From assembly GCA_016930835.1 (NCBI GenBank), contig JAFGGA010000017.1:1-55048 (forward strand): DNA of 55,048 nucleotides, written 5' to 3'. A program made the position numbers and the translations under genes. This DNA is from Deltaproteobacteria bacterium (GTDB lineage: Bacteria > Desulfobacterota > DSM-4660 > Desulfatiglandales > HGW-15). Shown in pieces: positions 26,918-35,609 of the stretch. A model generated the notes under the pieces. The model saw only the letters and a list, made by a program, of their open reading frames with translations, did no database searches and was not told the origin of the DNA. The first letter of the stretch is position 1; each line of letters opens with the position of its first letter.

Positions 26918-27715
26918 ATGAGAGTTCAAGCTACTCGAACAATACATTTATTCATGGGGATGATGATCATTTTAACAGCATTCGCGGTTTGGGCGGAAGA
27001 AGAGAAACCAACGGCTTCGGCAGATGTGGGCATATCTAACAAATACGTATGGCGGGGATATGAGTTAAGCGATGACAGTATCGTGATCCAACCTTCTACG
27101 ACAGTCTCCCATAAAAACATGAGCCTTAATCTGTGGGGCAATATCGATAGTGCCTTGGATGACACGGACCCCACAACCACCGATAAAAGCGCCTGGGAAG
27201 AGACAGATTTTACACTCTCCTATGGGACAAGTTCAGGACCTGTGGATTTGGAGTTTGGCTATATCTATTATGGCCTGGATGGATTGGACGATACCCAAGA
27301 AATATATGCCAGCGCCAGCATGGACATATTCCTCGCACCCTCATTGACCATATATAAGGATATCGGGGCAATACCAGGATGGTATTTTTCTCTTGGAATT
27401 TCTCATTCCATCGAATTATCTGAGAGGTTGACATTGGATCTGTCCGGATCATTGGGCTACTACAAATCTGAAGATGATGGTTTCGTGGAAGTTGACAGCA
27501 ACCTAAATCCCACAACCAATAGATACGAGGCCTTACACGATGGAAATATCTCAGTAAGTACGACCCTTCCCTTCGGTGAATACATCACAATGACGCCGAT
27601 GGTGGCCTATTCATTCCCATTATCGGACGAGGCTGATTACTTGCTTCAATCAACCAGCTTTGAAGGCGAATCCGATTACATCTACGGCGGAGTAACCTTT
27701 TCCATTGCCTTTTAG
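26918..27715 (+). CDS. Outer membrane beta-barrel protein (TIGR02001/Gcw_chp-like)
   Basis: 265 residues from ATG at 26918 (TTGGAG 7 bases upstream; a TTG at 26906 was rejected). A signal peptide ends near FAVWAEE. The mature protein is rich in alternating aromatic strands and ends GGVTFSIAF, with the terminal phenylalanine typical of outer membrane barrels. The opening ADVGISNKYVWRGYELSDDSIVIQPSTTVSH resembles the proteobacterial Gcw_chp family. Its place 166 bases after amtB, with a terminator behind it, suggests nitrogen-controlled expression and perhaps a porin for a nitrogenous solute; that role is inferred. Confidence 0.75.
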   Translation: MRVQATRTIHLFMGMMIILTAFAVWAEEEKPTASADVGISNKYVWRGYELSDDSIVIQPSTTVSHKNMSLNLWGNIDSALDDTDPTTTDKSAWEETDFTLSYGTSSGPVDLEFGYIYYGLDGLDDTQEIYASASMDIFLAPSLTIYKDIGAIPGWYFSLGISHSIELSERLTLDLSGSLGYYKSEDDGFVEVDSNLNPTTNRYEALHDGNISVSTTLPFGEYITMTPMVAYSFPLSDEADYLLQSTSFEGESDYIYGGVTFSIAF

Positions 27716-27738
27716 AGCGTTCGGATGATATAAAATTG

Positions 27739-27771
27739 ACGCCCTCCCCAGATAAATGATTCGGAGGGCGT
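27739..27771 (+). terminator. Terminator of the glnB-amtB-OMP operon
   Basis: ACGCCCTCC (27739-27747) pairs perfectly with GGAGGGCGT (27763-27771) around a 15-nt loop, followed by a short TTTATC tract. The right arm GGAGGG also sits where it could act as a ribosome binding site for a TTG at 27778. Confidence 0.6.
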
Positions 27772-27804
27772 TTATCATTGAATCCCAGGGCAAAAAATTT
27801 GATC

Positions 27805-28503
27805 ATGAAAGACCGATCCCGGCCAACCCTTGTCCGAACGATGTTTGCACGCATCTCAAGTCATTACGACACCCTGAACCGCATAATGACTTTTGGGAGG
27901 GATAAAAGTTGGCGCCATTTTTTGGTTAATATTGCTTGCATCCCGAAAGGTGGCCACGTTCTGGATGTAGGGACCGGAACCGGCGATATTGCCTTCGAGG
28001 TGTTGAGAAATAATAAGACAAACCGTGTTGTCGGTGTGGATTTCACCTTAGAGATGATAGATATGGGACACCGTCGACCGGGAGGCCGAAAAATCGCCTG
28101 GTGCCGGGCGGATGCCTTACAACTCCCTTTCCCGGACAACACCTTCGATGTCGTTACATCCGGATTTCTCTTGAGAAACGTAACGGATATCGGTGCGGCC
28201 TTAAAAGAACAGATACGCGTGGTCAAACCCGGCGGCCGGGTGGTATGCCTTGAAACCTCACCTAACCCTTATCGCCTGATACGACCTTTTGTCCTTTTTC
28301 ATATGAAAAACATCATTCCCTTCCTTGGTCACCTCATCGCGGGCCAAAAAAAGGCATATCAATATTTACCTGCCTCCACTCTCGAATTCATGAAGCCTGA
28401 GGAACTGGCAGCTTTAATGGCTGAAGTTGGCTTATGCAATGTCAGCTATAAACGATTCATGTTCGGCACCATCGCCGCGCATTGGGGTGAGCGACCTATT
28501 TAG
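27805..28503 (+). CDS. ubiE: Demethylmenaquinone/ubiquinone methyltransferase UbiE family
   Basis: 232 residues from ATG 27805. An in-frame TTG at 27778, with GGAGGG 9 bases upstream, would add 9 residues and cannot be excluded. It is a SAM-dependent C-methyltransferase: MFARISSHYDTLNRIMTFGRDKSWRHF, SAM motif VLDVGTGTGDIAF (about 51-63), GVDFTLEMIDMG, LPFPDNTFDVVTSGFLLRNV, and PGGRVVCLETSPNP. In an anaerobe this would complete menaquinone synthesis. The stop overlaps the convergent nucleotidyltransferase gene by 4 bases. Confidence 0.9.
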   Translation: MKDRSRPTLVRTMFARISSHYDTLNRIMTFGRDKSWRHFLVNIACIPKGGHVLDVGTGTGDIAFEVLRNNKTNRVVGVDFTLEMIDMGHRRPGGRKIAWCRADALQLPFPDNTFDVVTSGFLLRNVTDIGAALKEQIRVVKPGGRVVCLETSPNPYRLIRPFVLFHMKNIIPFLGHLIAGQKKAYQYLPASTLEFMKPEELAALMAEVGLCNVSYKRFMFGTIAAHWGERPI

Positions 28504-28955
28504 AAGGGTCTTGATTTGGCACGTATCCTTTTCACTTCACGTAAAACACGGACATCTTCCTGATGGCGCGGATTATCGATTCGACCTTTTATTCGGATCA
28601 GCGTATCAATATCCACCCAGTTTACCTTAACATTGCCATAATATCCTTTGATCCGTTTCCTCCAGGCTGTCTCAAATGTTGCGCCTTCCATATGAAGCAA
28701 AATGTCTATCCTATCCGGAGCGACGCCAAGTTGCAAAATCTCCTTCGGATTTCTAGCATCTAATAGATAAGGGCAACCAAATTCCGAGAGGGCATTATTG
28801 GCGCATTTCACATTCTTCAAGTTCGGATCAATCCACAGATCCATATCTTTCGTATAACGGGGCTTAGCATGATAAATAAAAGCAAGCCCACCAATAATCA
28901 GATATCTGACTTTATGCCTTGCAAGCATGTCTTCAAAGTCTTGAATGACGGCCAT
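28500..28955 (-). CDS. Nucleotidyltransferase-like protein (DUF6036/AbiEii-like)
   Basis: 151 residues from ATG 28955; a frame open to 29255 runs through the neighbouring small gene and is not real. The motif YLIIGGLAFIYHAKPRYTKDMDLWID (about 18-43) is the minimal nucleotidyltransferase signature GG...R-x-T-x-D-x-D. The end is a basic helical tail. Such proteins are often the enzymatic half of toxin-antitoxin-like cassettes with a small upstream partner, which is present here 2 bases upstream. Confidence 0.8.
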   Translation of the reverse strand: MAVIQDFEDMLARHKVRYLIIGGLAFIYHAKPRYTKDMDLWIDPNLKNVKCANNALSEFGCPYLLDARNPKEILQLGVAPDRIDILLHMEGATFETAWRKRIKGYYGNVKVNWVDIDTLIRIKGRIDNPRHQEDVRVLREVKRIRAKSRPF

Positions 28956-28957
28956 CG

Positions 28958-29170
28958 TCAATCTCCTCGATTTTTGATACGAGACCTTTGTTTTCTGCCT
29001 TGTTCCACCTTTAAAACATCTTGACGGATAGAAACCAATGCCGATAAACGTTGTTCCGCGGTTTGATCCTGCCAGAACAACAGGTCCCAATCTTCGGCCT
29101 CCGTAAAGTTCATAGCGCGATGAGCGACCATTTTTTTTCGACGCGCCAAAGCTCTTTCTCTTATCCCCAT
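28958..29170 (-). CDS. Small acidic/basic helical protein, likely partner of the nucleotidyltransferase
   Basis: 70 residues. The recognisable core AEDWDLLFWQDQTAEQRLSALVSIRQDV is of the type (Trp-rich, then T-x-E-x-RL-x-AL) seen in small proteins encoded just upstream of DUF6036 nucleotidyltransferases. The stop is 2 bases before the partner's ATG, so the pair is translationally linked. The function is unknown; antitoxin or substrate-binding partner are guesses. The N terminus is basic (RERALARRKK). Confidence 0.6.
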   Translation of the reverse strand: MGIRERALARRKKMVAHRAMNFTEAEDWDLLFWQDQTAEQRLSALVSIRQDVLKVEQGRKQRSRIKNRGD

Positions 29171-29251
29171 GTTTGTCTCTCAACTGAATCTTCCCATGCA
29201 ATCGATTCAGGGTAATCCGTTTTGATTCGATATTTAAAAAATAAAATTTAT

Positions 29252-29407
29252 GCACTCGTAAAAAGTTGTCACCCCGATGAAGGTCGGAATCCCGAGCCTA
29301 CGTAACTAACCGAAAATACCGGAGTCCGGCCTTCGCCTGTCTGCGTGCGGACACGCACAGGCAGGCCGGAATGACCAAAACGCGTGTTTTCCGACTTTAT
29401 ACAAAAC
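29252..29407. repeat. MITE-like palindromic element, copy C
   Basis: The left end ACTCGTAAAAAGTTGTC and the right end GACTTTATACAAAA form degenerate inverted termini. The interior carries GTCACCCCGATGAAGGTCGG, then TCCGGCCTTCGCCTG and an insert containing CTGCGTGCGGACACGCACAG before GGCCGGAATGACC. The same insert occurs in copy D (46.7 kb). Confidence 0.65.
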
Positions 29408-29460
29408 CACCCATATTGTTTTCGAAAAAACAACCAAAATGTTCCAGGTGGTTTTAGCAA

Positions 29461-30723
29461 TCAGATCGGGTTAAACACCTTGGGTTCATAATCCAATGTA
29501 GCAAAATAATCGTCAATCGTCTCTTCACGTCGAATCAATTCAACAGAGCCATCGGAACGGAGCAGCAACTCCTTGGGACGCAATCTGCCGTTATAGTTAA
29601 AGCCCATGGCATGACCGTGCGCCCCGGTGTCATGAATGCAAAGGAGATCCCCATCTTCAATATGCGGCAGCATCCTCAGTATGGCAAACTTATCATTGTT
29701 CTCGCACAGTGAACCCACCACGTCCACCGGTCCGGCCGGAGGCTCGGATTCCTTTCCTAAAACCGTGATGTGATGGTAGGCCCCATATATGGCCGGCCGC
29801 ATGAGAGCCGACATGCATGCATCCACGCCGATATATTGCCGATAGATCTCTTTCCGGTTGATGGCTCTTACGACCAGGACACCATGCGGACCGGTCATAT
29901 AGCGACCGCTTTCTAAAAAAAGCTTCGGCATGTAGCTGTTGTGTTCTTTAAACTTTAAAAACAGCTCTCTGATCTCTTTAGCCATGGCATCAAGATTCAA
30001 TGGTTTTTGATCAGGGCGGTACGGAATACCTAACCCGCCGCCAATATTAATAAAATCAAAAACAATGTTCAATTCCCGATAGACCCACTCGGCGATATCC
30101 AGTACCATTTGGGTTGTTTCGACCATATACTCGTAATGGAGTTCATTGGAAACCAACATGGTATGAAGCCCGAATCGTTTGGCCCCGCGATCCCTGACCG
30201 TTCCATAGGCCTCAAGGATCTGGTCGTGACTCACGCCGTATTTGGATTCCACGGGATTGCCGATAATACTGTTGCCGGTCCTTCGAGGCCCGGGGTTATA
30301 ACGAAAACAAATCAGGTCAGGCATGACCGGAACCTTGGGAATAAGAGTGATGTCATCAAGGTTTAAAATGCATCCGCCATCTTCCGCCGCTACCTTAAAT
30401 TCGTCATGAGATGTGTTATTGGATGTAAACATGATATCCTGACCACGCGCACCGACCCGGCGGGCCATGACAAGCTCCGCGATGGAACTGCAATCAAACC
30501 CAAACCCCATATCTTTCATGATTTTTAAGATACTCGGGTTGGGCAATGCCTTCACGGCAAAATATTCCCTGAACCCCCCAAACCCGGAAAACGCTCTGAT
30601 AACATCTTGACCGGTTTCCCGAATTCCGACCTCATCATAGATATGAAACGGCGTCCCAAAATGCTCAACGATCTCTTTGAGTATGGGGCTTAATCGATTT
30701 TCAAACGATTTAAACATGGGCAT
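29461..30723 (-). CDS. lysA: Diaminopimelate decarboxylase
   Basis: 420 residues, fold-type III PLP decarboxylase. It catalyses the last step of lysine synthesis from meso-diaminopimelate. The PLP lysine is Lys58 in YFAVKALPNP. Other motifs: FDCSSIAEL, the glycine loop FINIGGGLGIPY (about 224-235), ESGRYMTGPHG, the active-site cysteine in GSLCENNDKF, and DTGAHGHAMGFNYNGRLRPKELL. The last of these is characteristic of LysA and not of ornithine/arginine decarboxylases. It lies 256 bases downstream of dapL on the same strand. Confidence 0.88.
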   Translation of the reverse strand: MPMFKSFENRLSPILKEIVEHFGTPFHIYDEVGIRETGQDVIRAFSGFGGFREYFAVKALPNPSILKIMKDMGFGFDCSSIAELVMARRVGARGQDIMFTSNNTSHDEFKVAAEDGGCILNLDDITLIPKVPVMPDLICFRYNPGPRRTGNSIIGNPVESKYGVSHDQILEAYGTVRDRGAKRFGLHTMLVSNELHYEYMVETTQMVLDIAEWVYRELNIVFDFINIGGGLGIPYRPDQKPLNLDAMAKEIRELFLKFKEHNSYMPKLFLESGRYMTGPHGVLVVRAINRKEIYRQYIGVDACMSALMRPAIYGAYHHITVLGKESEPPAGPVDVVGSLCENNDKFAILRMLPHIEDGDLLCIHDTGAHGHAMGFNYNGRLRPKELLLRSDGSVELIRREETIDDYFATLDYEPKVFNPI

Positions 30724-30979
30724 AAGCGGTCTTCCTTATATTGTTACATGATTTTTAAAAATGACTGAGTAGGCATGGAAATTTTTCAAGAAAATTGGAC
30801 AGGCACAAGGCGCAAAGGGAAAACACTAATTTCTTATGGCTCATTACAGTCCCTATTTTAAGCAGACTCAGCTTTAAATCCGAATGTATGTTAAAACCTT
30901 ACGCGTTGGGCCCTGCGCCTTGTGCCTGTTCGCTTTGAAATAAAACCTAATGCAAAACGGCATCAGTTCGGTCAAAAAG

Positions 30980-32200
30980 CTATAACACCTCCCGGATTCT
31001 TCTCATGGCTTGTTCGACCTTTTCATAGTGGTTGAAAGCACTGATACGGATATAACCCTCACCGCACCGACCGAACCCGGCACCGGGCGTGCAGACCACA
31101 CCGGCCTTTTCAAGCAATTGATCAAAAAACGCCCATGAGTCTGTTTTGGTATCCACCCAGATATAGGGTGAATGATCGCCACCTATGCAATCATAACCCA
31201 ACGCTGATATCTCTTGGCGGATCAATGCAGCATTTCTTAGATAATAATCAATGAGCGCTTTGGCCTGCGCCTTGCCTTCATCGCTATAAACCGCCTCGGC
31301 CGCCCGTTGAACCGGATAGCATACACCGTTAAATTTGGTGGTATGACGCCGATGCCATAATGTATTTAAAGGATGTTTTTCTCCTCTGCCTGTAAATGCT
31401 TCACATGCTTTCGGGACCACGGTATATGCGCAACGGATCCCGGTGAACCCCGCGCTCTTGGAAAAGCTTCGAAATTCTAAGGCTACATCCCTGGCCCCAT
31501 CGACCTCATAGATAGACTTGGGGAGATCAGGGTCTTGGATAAAGGCTTCATAGGCGGCATCATAAAGAATAATGGACTGGTTTTCCCGCGCATAATCCAC
31601 CCATCTTTGAAGTTGCGACTTACTGATCGTGGCGCCCGTCGGGTTATTGGGGAAGCATAAATAGATCAGGTCAACCTTGCCTTTCGGCAAGTCGGGAATA
31701 AACCCGTTTTCCCGTGTACCGTCCAGATAAACAATCCCGTGATACCGCCCATTTTCATAAAATCCCGTGCGGCCTGCCATGACATTGGTGTCCAAATAGA
31801 CCGGATAGACCGGGTCCGGGATGGCAATGGAAATATCAGTGGAAAAAATTTCCTGAATATTTCCGGTATCGCATTTTGCGCCGTCACTCACAAAAATTTC
31901 ATCCGGGGAAATATTCGCGCCTCGTGACTGAAAATCCTCCCTGGCGATTTTTTCCCGCAAAAAGCCATACCCTTGTTCCGGACCGTACCCGCGAAATGTA
32001 GAGATATCCCCCATTTCATCCACCGCTCGATGAAAGGCATCTATACAGGCCATGGGCAGGGGACGAGTCACATCACCAATACCCAATTTTATAATCTCTC
32101 TATCCGGATGAGCCTCCTGGAAAGCGGATACACGTTTCGCGATATCGGAAAACAAATAAGATGCTTGAAGTTTAAGATAATGCTCATTCATTCGAATCAT
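30980..32200 (-). CDS. dapL: LL-diaminopimelate aminotransferase
   Basis: 406 residues, typical DapL length. DapL converts tetrahydrodipicolinate directly to LL-diaminopimelate, by-passing the succinylase steps. Motifs: [75 protein letters not shown], the PLP lysine in [20 protein letters not shown], and PYIWVDTK near 353. The translation may begin at the fourth codon (MNEHYLK, 32191). It precedes lysA and follows an Lrp-type regulator. Confidence 0.95.
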   Translation of the reverse strand: MIRMNEHYLKLQASYLFSDIAKRVSAFQEAHPDREIIKLGIGDVTRPLPMACIDAFHRAVDEMGDISTFRGYGPEQGYGFLREKIAREDFQSRGANISPDEIFVSDGAKCDTGNIQEIFSTDISIAIPDPVYPVYLDTNVMAGRTGFYENGRYHGIVYLDGTRENGFIPDLPKGKVDLIYLCFPNNPTGATISKSQLQRWVDYARENQSIILYDAAYEAFIQDPDLPKSIYEVDGARDVALEFRSFSKSAGFTGIRCAYTVVPKACEAFTGRGEKHPLNTLWHRRHTTKFNGVCYPVQRAAEAVYSDEGKAQAKALIDYYLRNAALIRQEISALGYDCIGGDHSPYIWVDTKTDSWAFFDQLLEKAGVVCTPGAGFGRCGEGYIRISAFNHYEKVEQAMRRIREVL

Positions 32201-32367
32201 TCATTCACCCCATTTTTTCATTGATGTTCATCCATAAAAAAAGTGTTTGGATTTAAGCCGTCAGTCTTCAGCAATCAACCAAAACTTTTGAAAACCCATA
32301 ATCAACCGAGAGCTGAATGCTGATCGCCGAACGCTTCATCCGGAAATGATCTATCACTGGATGGAAT

Positions 32368-32829
32368 CTAATTCGTATCATCAATCGGTATTCTCGCCGT
32401 CTCCTTATAGGTTGATAAAACAATACTTGTCCGAGTCGATTTGACCGCTTTCATGTTTGAAATCTTCTGTTGGACAAATCGACCGAGATCTTCATTATCC
32501 GATACGCGGACCTTGATCAGAAAGGCGTCTTCCCCTGCTACATAATGAACCTCTTGGACTTCCGGAATCGCCGATAGGCTTCTGGCGACACTCTTCTCAT
32601 CCGTTGCCTTTTGAGTATAAACGATGACAAAGGCCACAAGGTTTCGGTTGAAGCGCTTGGGGTTCAATCGTACCTCATAGCCGTCAATATAACCCAGCTT
32701 TTCCAGCTTTCGGATTCGCTCCAATACACCGGATGGGGCCATACCTACCTGGCGCGCGACTTCCACATTGGGAATCCTGGCCTTTTCCTGCAAAATCTTC
32801 AGAATATTTAAACTAATTTTATCTATCAT
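32368..32829 (-). CDS. Lrp/AsnC-family transcriptional regulator
   Basis: 153 residues. The N-terminal winged helix-turn-helix spans about 3-60 (ILKILQEKARIPNVEVARQVGMAPSGVLERIRKLEKLGYIDGYEVRLNPKRF) and the C-terminal RAM effector-binding domain about 65-145 (YTQKATDEKSVARSLSAIPEVQEVHYVAGEDAFLIKV). It lies upstream of dapL and lysA on the same strand, so lysine or a related amino acid is a plausible effector; this is inferred from position only. Confidence 0.92.
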   Translation of the reverse strand: MIDKISLNILKILQEKARIPNVEVARQVGMAPSGVLERIRKLEKLGYIDGYEVRLNPKRFNRNLVAFVIVYTQKATDEKSVARSLSAIPEVQEVHYVAGEDAFLIKVRVSDNEDLGRFVQQKISNMKAVKSTRTSIVLSTYKETARIPIDDTN

Positions 32830-32878
32830 TCTTTTATACTCAATTTTTATAGAATTTTATTCATTAAATAACATGATG

Positions 32879-34282
32879 TCAAGAATAAAATTCTAAAGGA
32901 TTGTCCCACCACCCAATAATGGACCCATACCTTTTGAAATGAAAGTTTTCCCGCTTTTCGACCTCCCGTATCCAATCCCCTAAAGCGGAAGCATGGTGAA
33001 TAATGAGGGGCGTGCTGTGTGGCGGGAGGATATCTCTTGAAAGACCGTAAATGGATATGTTTTTTTGAGTGTTGACATACGTCTCATGGGTGTCCCACGG
33101 TGTAGGATGGATAAATCCATGAATAGCGCCCTCTTCCCTGGAATAATGCCATACATCAGGGAATGACTCTTTTAACCGGCGCATAAGTTGTATAGCCCGG
33201 ATATTCGTATCAACGGTCAATCCTTTGTGAAAATTCCTCAAAAGCCGATCATCAAAGGCCTCAAAACCAACAGAAGAAGCAAGGATGCTTATCCCCATTT
33301 CCTGCGCCGACTTCAAGGCATCTCTCAATCTTTCCTCGCCGCCTATCAGCCAATCAGCACGAAGAATGAGATTAATCCGGGATAATAAGAGATCATCATT
33401 GTTGACTCTCTCAAGCAGTCGCGGCAGTCCATGAAGCGGGTTTTCATTGATCAGTTCAAAGGCGATCTTGCGACCATCCTCATCACCCGGCAGACATCGA
33501 ATCTGGTCCAAGACCGTCTCCATGTCCAATTCTCCGTAAAACCCTTTATCCGATGCCACATCACAGAAACTACACCCTCTTAAACTGATTTCTACCCGCC
33601 GTCCCTCCCAATCGTTGATGGAAACCGGATAGTCTATGGCCACCCTATTTTCGTGTCCTGCGTAAGGGCAACCAATCTGTTGCAGTACTTGTCCGGTCGA
33701 AATATTGAGGCGTTGTAGTCCGTTTTCTCCAACCCGATATAAATTATCCCAACGAACGGAATGCAAATAGGTTTCATCCCATGCCTTTTCTTCAGCCTGA
33801 ATCACCCGATTAAGGTTATCAGCGAAGAGCAATCCGTAAGCATTGCGCCACTCCTTTTTCTCCAATAGATCAAAAACACCCATGGCCTGTTCCGCCGGTC
33901 CGTGCACGGCGAATGAAAAACAATCGGCCAGACCATGGAATCGATATGGATACCTTTCCCACTCAACCTCTCCAACAAAGTCACGGTCCGCCTGAGGACC
34001 CGCGAGGATCGTGGTTGCCCCTTCTTCCTTGAGTTCCCTGGCAAGTGAAAAAAGGTCTTCACGGCCGCTCAGGGTAGAAAAACCAATGATGGGTCTTTGG
34101 TTGTGAAAATAATCCGCCAGGGCCTTTTTGATAGCCAACTTGTCATCGTCGCGGGTCACTGCGATGACGATACATTCAAATGCCGTATGGCCTTGTATAA
34201 TGGTGGCGGCCATTTGAGGACCCAGCATCCCATAGGTTTCACCAGCAAAATAGCTTGTGATAATGGCCATGCGTTTCTTCAT
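32879..34282 (-). CDS. Radical-SAM-like protein with atypical cysteine motif
   Basis: 467 residues. The N terminus (about 1-140) looks like a cobalamin-binding-type Rossmann domain (ITSYFAGETYGMLGPQMAATI, IIGFSTLSGREDLFSLARELKEEGATTILAGPQADRD), though no clear DxHxxG is seen. The centre reads VEISLRGCSFCDVASDKGFYG (230-250), where classic proteins have C-x3-C-x2-C; here only Cys237-x2-Cys240 is present, with another cysteine at 205 (IGCPYAGH). Downstream elements (INENPLHGLPRLLERV, LRADWLIGGEERLRDALKSAQEMGISILASSVGFEAFDD) fit a radical-SAM TIM barrel. The substrate is unknown. It is 49 bases upstream of the Lrp-type regulator, same strand. Confidence 0.75.
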   Translation of the reverse strand: MKKRMAIITSYFAGETYGMLGPQMAATIIQGHTAFECIVIAVTRDDDKLAIKKALADYFHNQRPIIGFSTLSGREDLFSLARELKEEGATTILAGPQADRDFVGEVEWERYPYRFHGLADCFSFAVHGPAEQAMGVFDLLEKKEWRNAYGLLFADNLNRVIQAEEKAWDETYLHSVRWDNLYRVGENGLQRLNISTGQVLQQIGCPYAGHENRVAIDYPVSINDWEGRRVEISLRGCSFCDVASDKGFYGELDMETVLDQIRCLPGDEDGRKIAFELINENPLHGLPRLLERVNNDDLLLSRINLILRADWLIGGEERLRDALKSAQEMGISILASSVGFEAFDDRLLRNFHKGLTVDTNIRAIQLMRRLKESFPDVWHYSREEGAIHGFIHPTPWDTHETYVNTQKNISIYGLSRDILPPHSTPLIIHHASALGDWIREVEKRENFHFKRYGSIIGWWDNPLEFYS

Positions 34283-34578
34283 TGTTCAGACCTTTAGTAA
34301 TACCTCCATCTGGAATCCCGATACTGTCTTGTTTGATAACATAATCACCAATACATTTCACTAGGCATTTTCCCGTGATTGCTTTTTTTCAGATTTTTGA
34401 CTAAACTATACAAAATCGCTATGAGAGAACGGAAATTCCCGCCCCCCTCCTTAATCCTCATTCGTCAAGGGGAAGGGGATTTGGGGTACTTCGTCTCTGA
34501 AAAGAGATCCATGAACCGAGAACCAATGTTGATACGAAATCCCACCCGAAAATTACTGAGAAGAGGAACACACTGGTT

Positions 34579-35319
34579 ATGTTGACGGTCGATGAACGAA
34601 AAAGATACGATAGGCAGATCATGATGCCTGAAGTCGGGGAAGAAGGACAGGAAAAACTCAAACAGGCCAAGGTGCTCATCGCAGGGGCTGGCGGGCTGGG
34701 CTCACCCATATCCATCTATCTTGCCGCAGCCGGTATCGGTCATATCCGTTTGGTGGATCATGATCAAATCGAATTAACCAATCTAAACCGGCAGGTCCTT
34801 CATTGGAACAGGGATATCGGTGAATTCAAGGTAAAATCGGCCCTAAACAAACTCAATCAATTGAACCCCGATGTGGCCATTGAAATCATCAAAAAAACTA
34901 TCGAAGAAGGCAATATCCGGGATATCGTAAACGATTGTGATGCCATCGTGGATGCCATGGATAATCTGGAAACCAGATACCTTTTAAATAAGATCGCCAT
35001 TGAAAAAAACATCCCCTTCTTTCACGGTGCGGTTCGCGGCCTGGAAGGACGTGCCATGACCATCATCCCTGGCAAATCACCCTGTTTGAGATGCATGTAT
35101 CACGGCACACTTCCGCCAGAGAAATTCCCGGTGATCGGTGTGGCCCCGGGTGTCATCGGTTGTATTCAAGCCACGGAAGTGATCAAATATTTTGTTGGGA
35201 TGGGTGAATTGTTGACCGGTCGATTGTTGGTCTATGACGGTATGAGCCTGACGTTCAGGGAATTCAAGATTACCAGAAATCCCCAATGCGATCATTGCGG
35301 CCAGAGGAAAGAGGTTTAG
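34579..35319 (+). CDS. ThiF/MoeB/HesA-family adenylyltransferase
   Basis: 246 residues of the E1-like superfamily. It adenylates the C-terminal glycine of a ubiquitin-like sulfur carrier. Motifs: RYDRQIMMPEVGEEGQEKL, the nucleotide-binding VLIAGAGGLGSPISIYLAAAGIG (about 32-54), VDHDQIELTNLNRQVL, and zinc-binding CxxC pairs in CLRCMYHG and NPQCDHCGQ. The next gene, 13 bases downstream, encodes the likely carrier. Being beside an AOR operon, the pair probably makes dithiolene sulfur for molybdopterin/tungstopterin. Confidence 0.9.
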   Translation: MLTVDERKRYDRQIMMPEVGEEGQEKLKQAKVLIAGAGGLGSPISIYLAAAGIGHIRLVDHDQIELTNLNRQVLHWNRDIGEFKVKSALNKLNQLNPDVAIEIIKKTIEEGNIRDIVNDCDAIVDAMDNLETRYLLNKIAIEKNIPFFHGAVRGLEGRAMTIIPGKSPCLRCMYHGTLPPEKFPVIGVAPGVIGCIQATEVIKYFVGMGELLTGRLLVYDGMSLTFREFKITRNPQCDHCGQRKEV

Positions 35320-35332
35320 AAAGGAGATCCAC

Positions 35333-35605
35333 ATGACCATAAAAATCAACCTACATAAAACCCATCGACAATATACCAATGATCAAGAAACCGTCGAGGT
35401 CCAAGGGAAGAATGTCGGAGAATGTCTGAAGGACTTAATCCGGCAATACCCGCCCCTGGGGAAAGAGATATTTACAAAAAACGGAAAACTAAGTCCCATT
35501 ATGGAAGTCTATTTAAACGGAAAAAGCGCGTTTCCGGATGAACTGAACAAGCCGGTGAAGGATGGAGATACGATCCATCTGGTCTATTTTTTGGCGGGTG
35601 GTTAG
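35333..35605 (+). CDS. MoaD/ThiS-family sulfur carrier protein
   Basis: 90 residues, beta-grasp fold, ending VYFLAGG; the C-terminal Gly-Gly is the site adenylated and thiocarboxylated by the adjacent ThiF-like protein. The segment VGECLKDLIRQYPPLGKEIF and NGKSAFPDELNKPVKDGDTIHLV match MoaD. An AAAGGAGAT ribosome binding site precedes the ATG. It most likely supplies sulfur for the pterin cofactor of AOR; thiamine synthesis is the alternative. It ends 5 bases from the convergent EutA-like gene. Confidence 0.88.
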   Translation: MTIKINLHKTHRQYTNDQETVEVQGKNVGECLKDLIRQYPPLGKEIFTKNGKLSPIMEVYLNGKSAFPDELNKPVKDGDTIHLVYFLAGG

Positions 35606-35609
35606 GCTC

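Noticed and set aside
28514-28530. TGGCACGTATCCTTTT as a sigma54 promoter
   Set aside because: The required GC at the -12 element is missing and the position is inside the 3' end of a gene.
28956-29255. Extension of the nucleotidyltransferase frame to 29255
   Set aside because: The added residues have no family resemblance and overlap the small partner gene, which has better coding character; ATG 28955 matches the family start.
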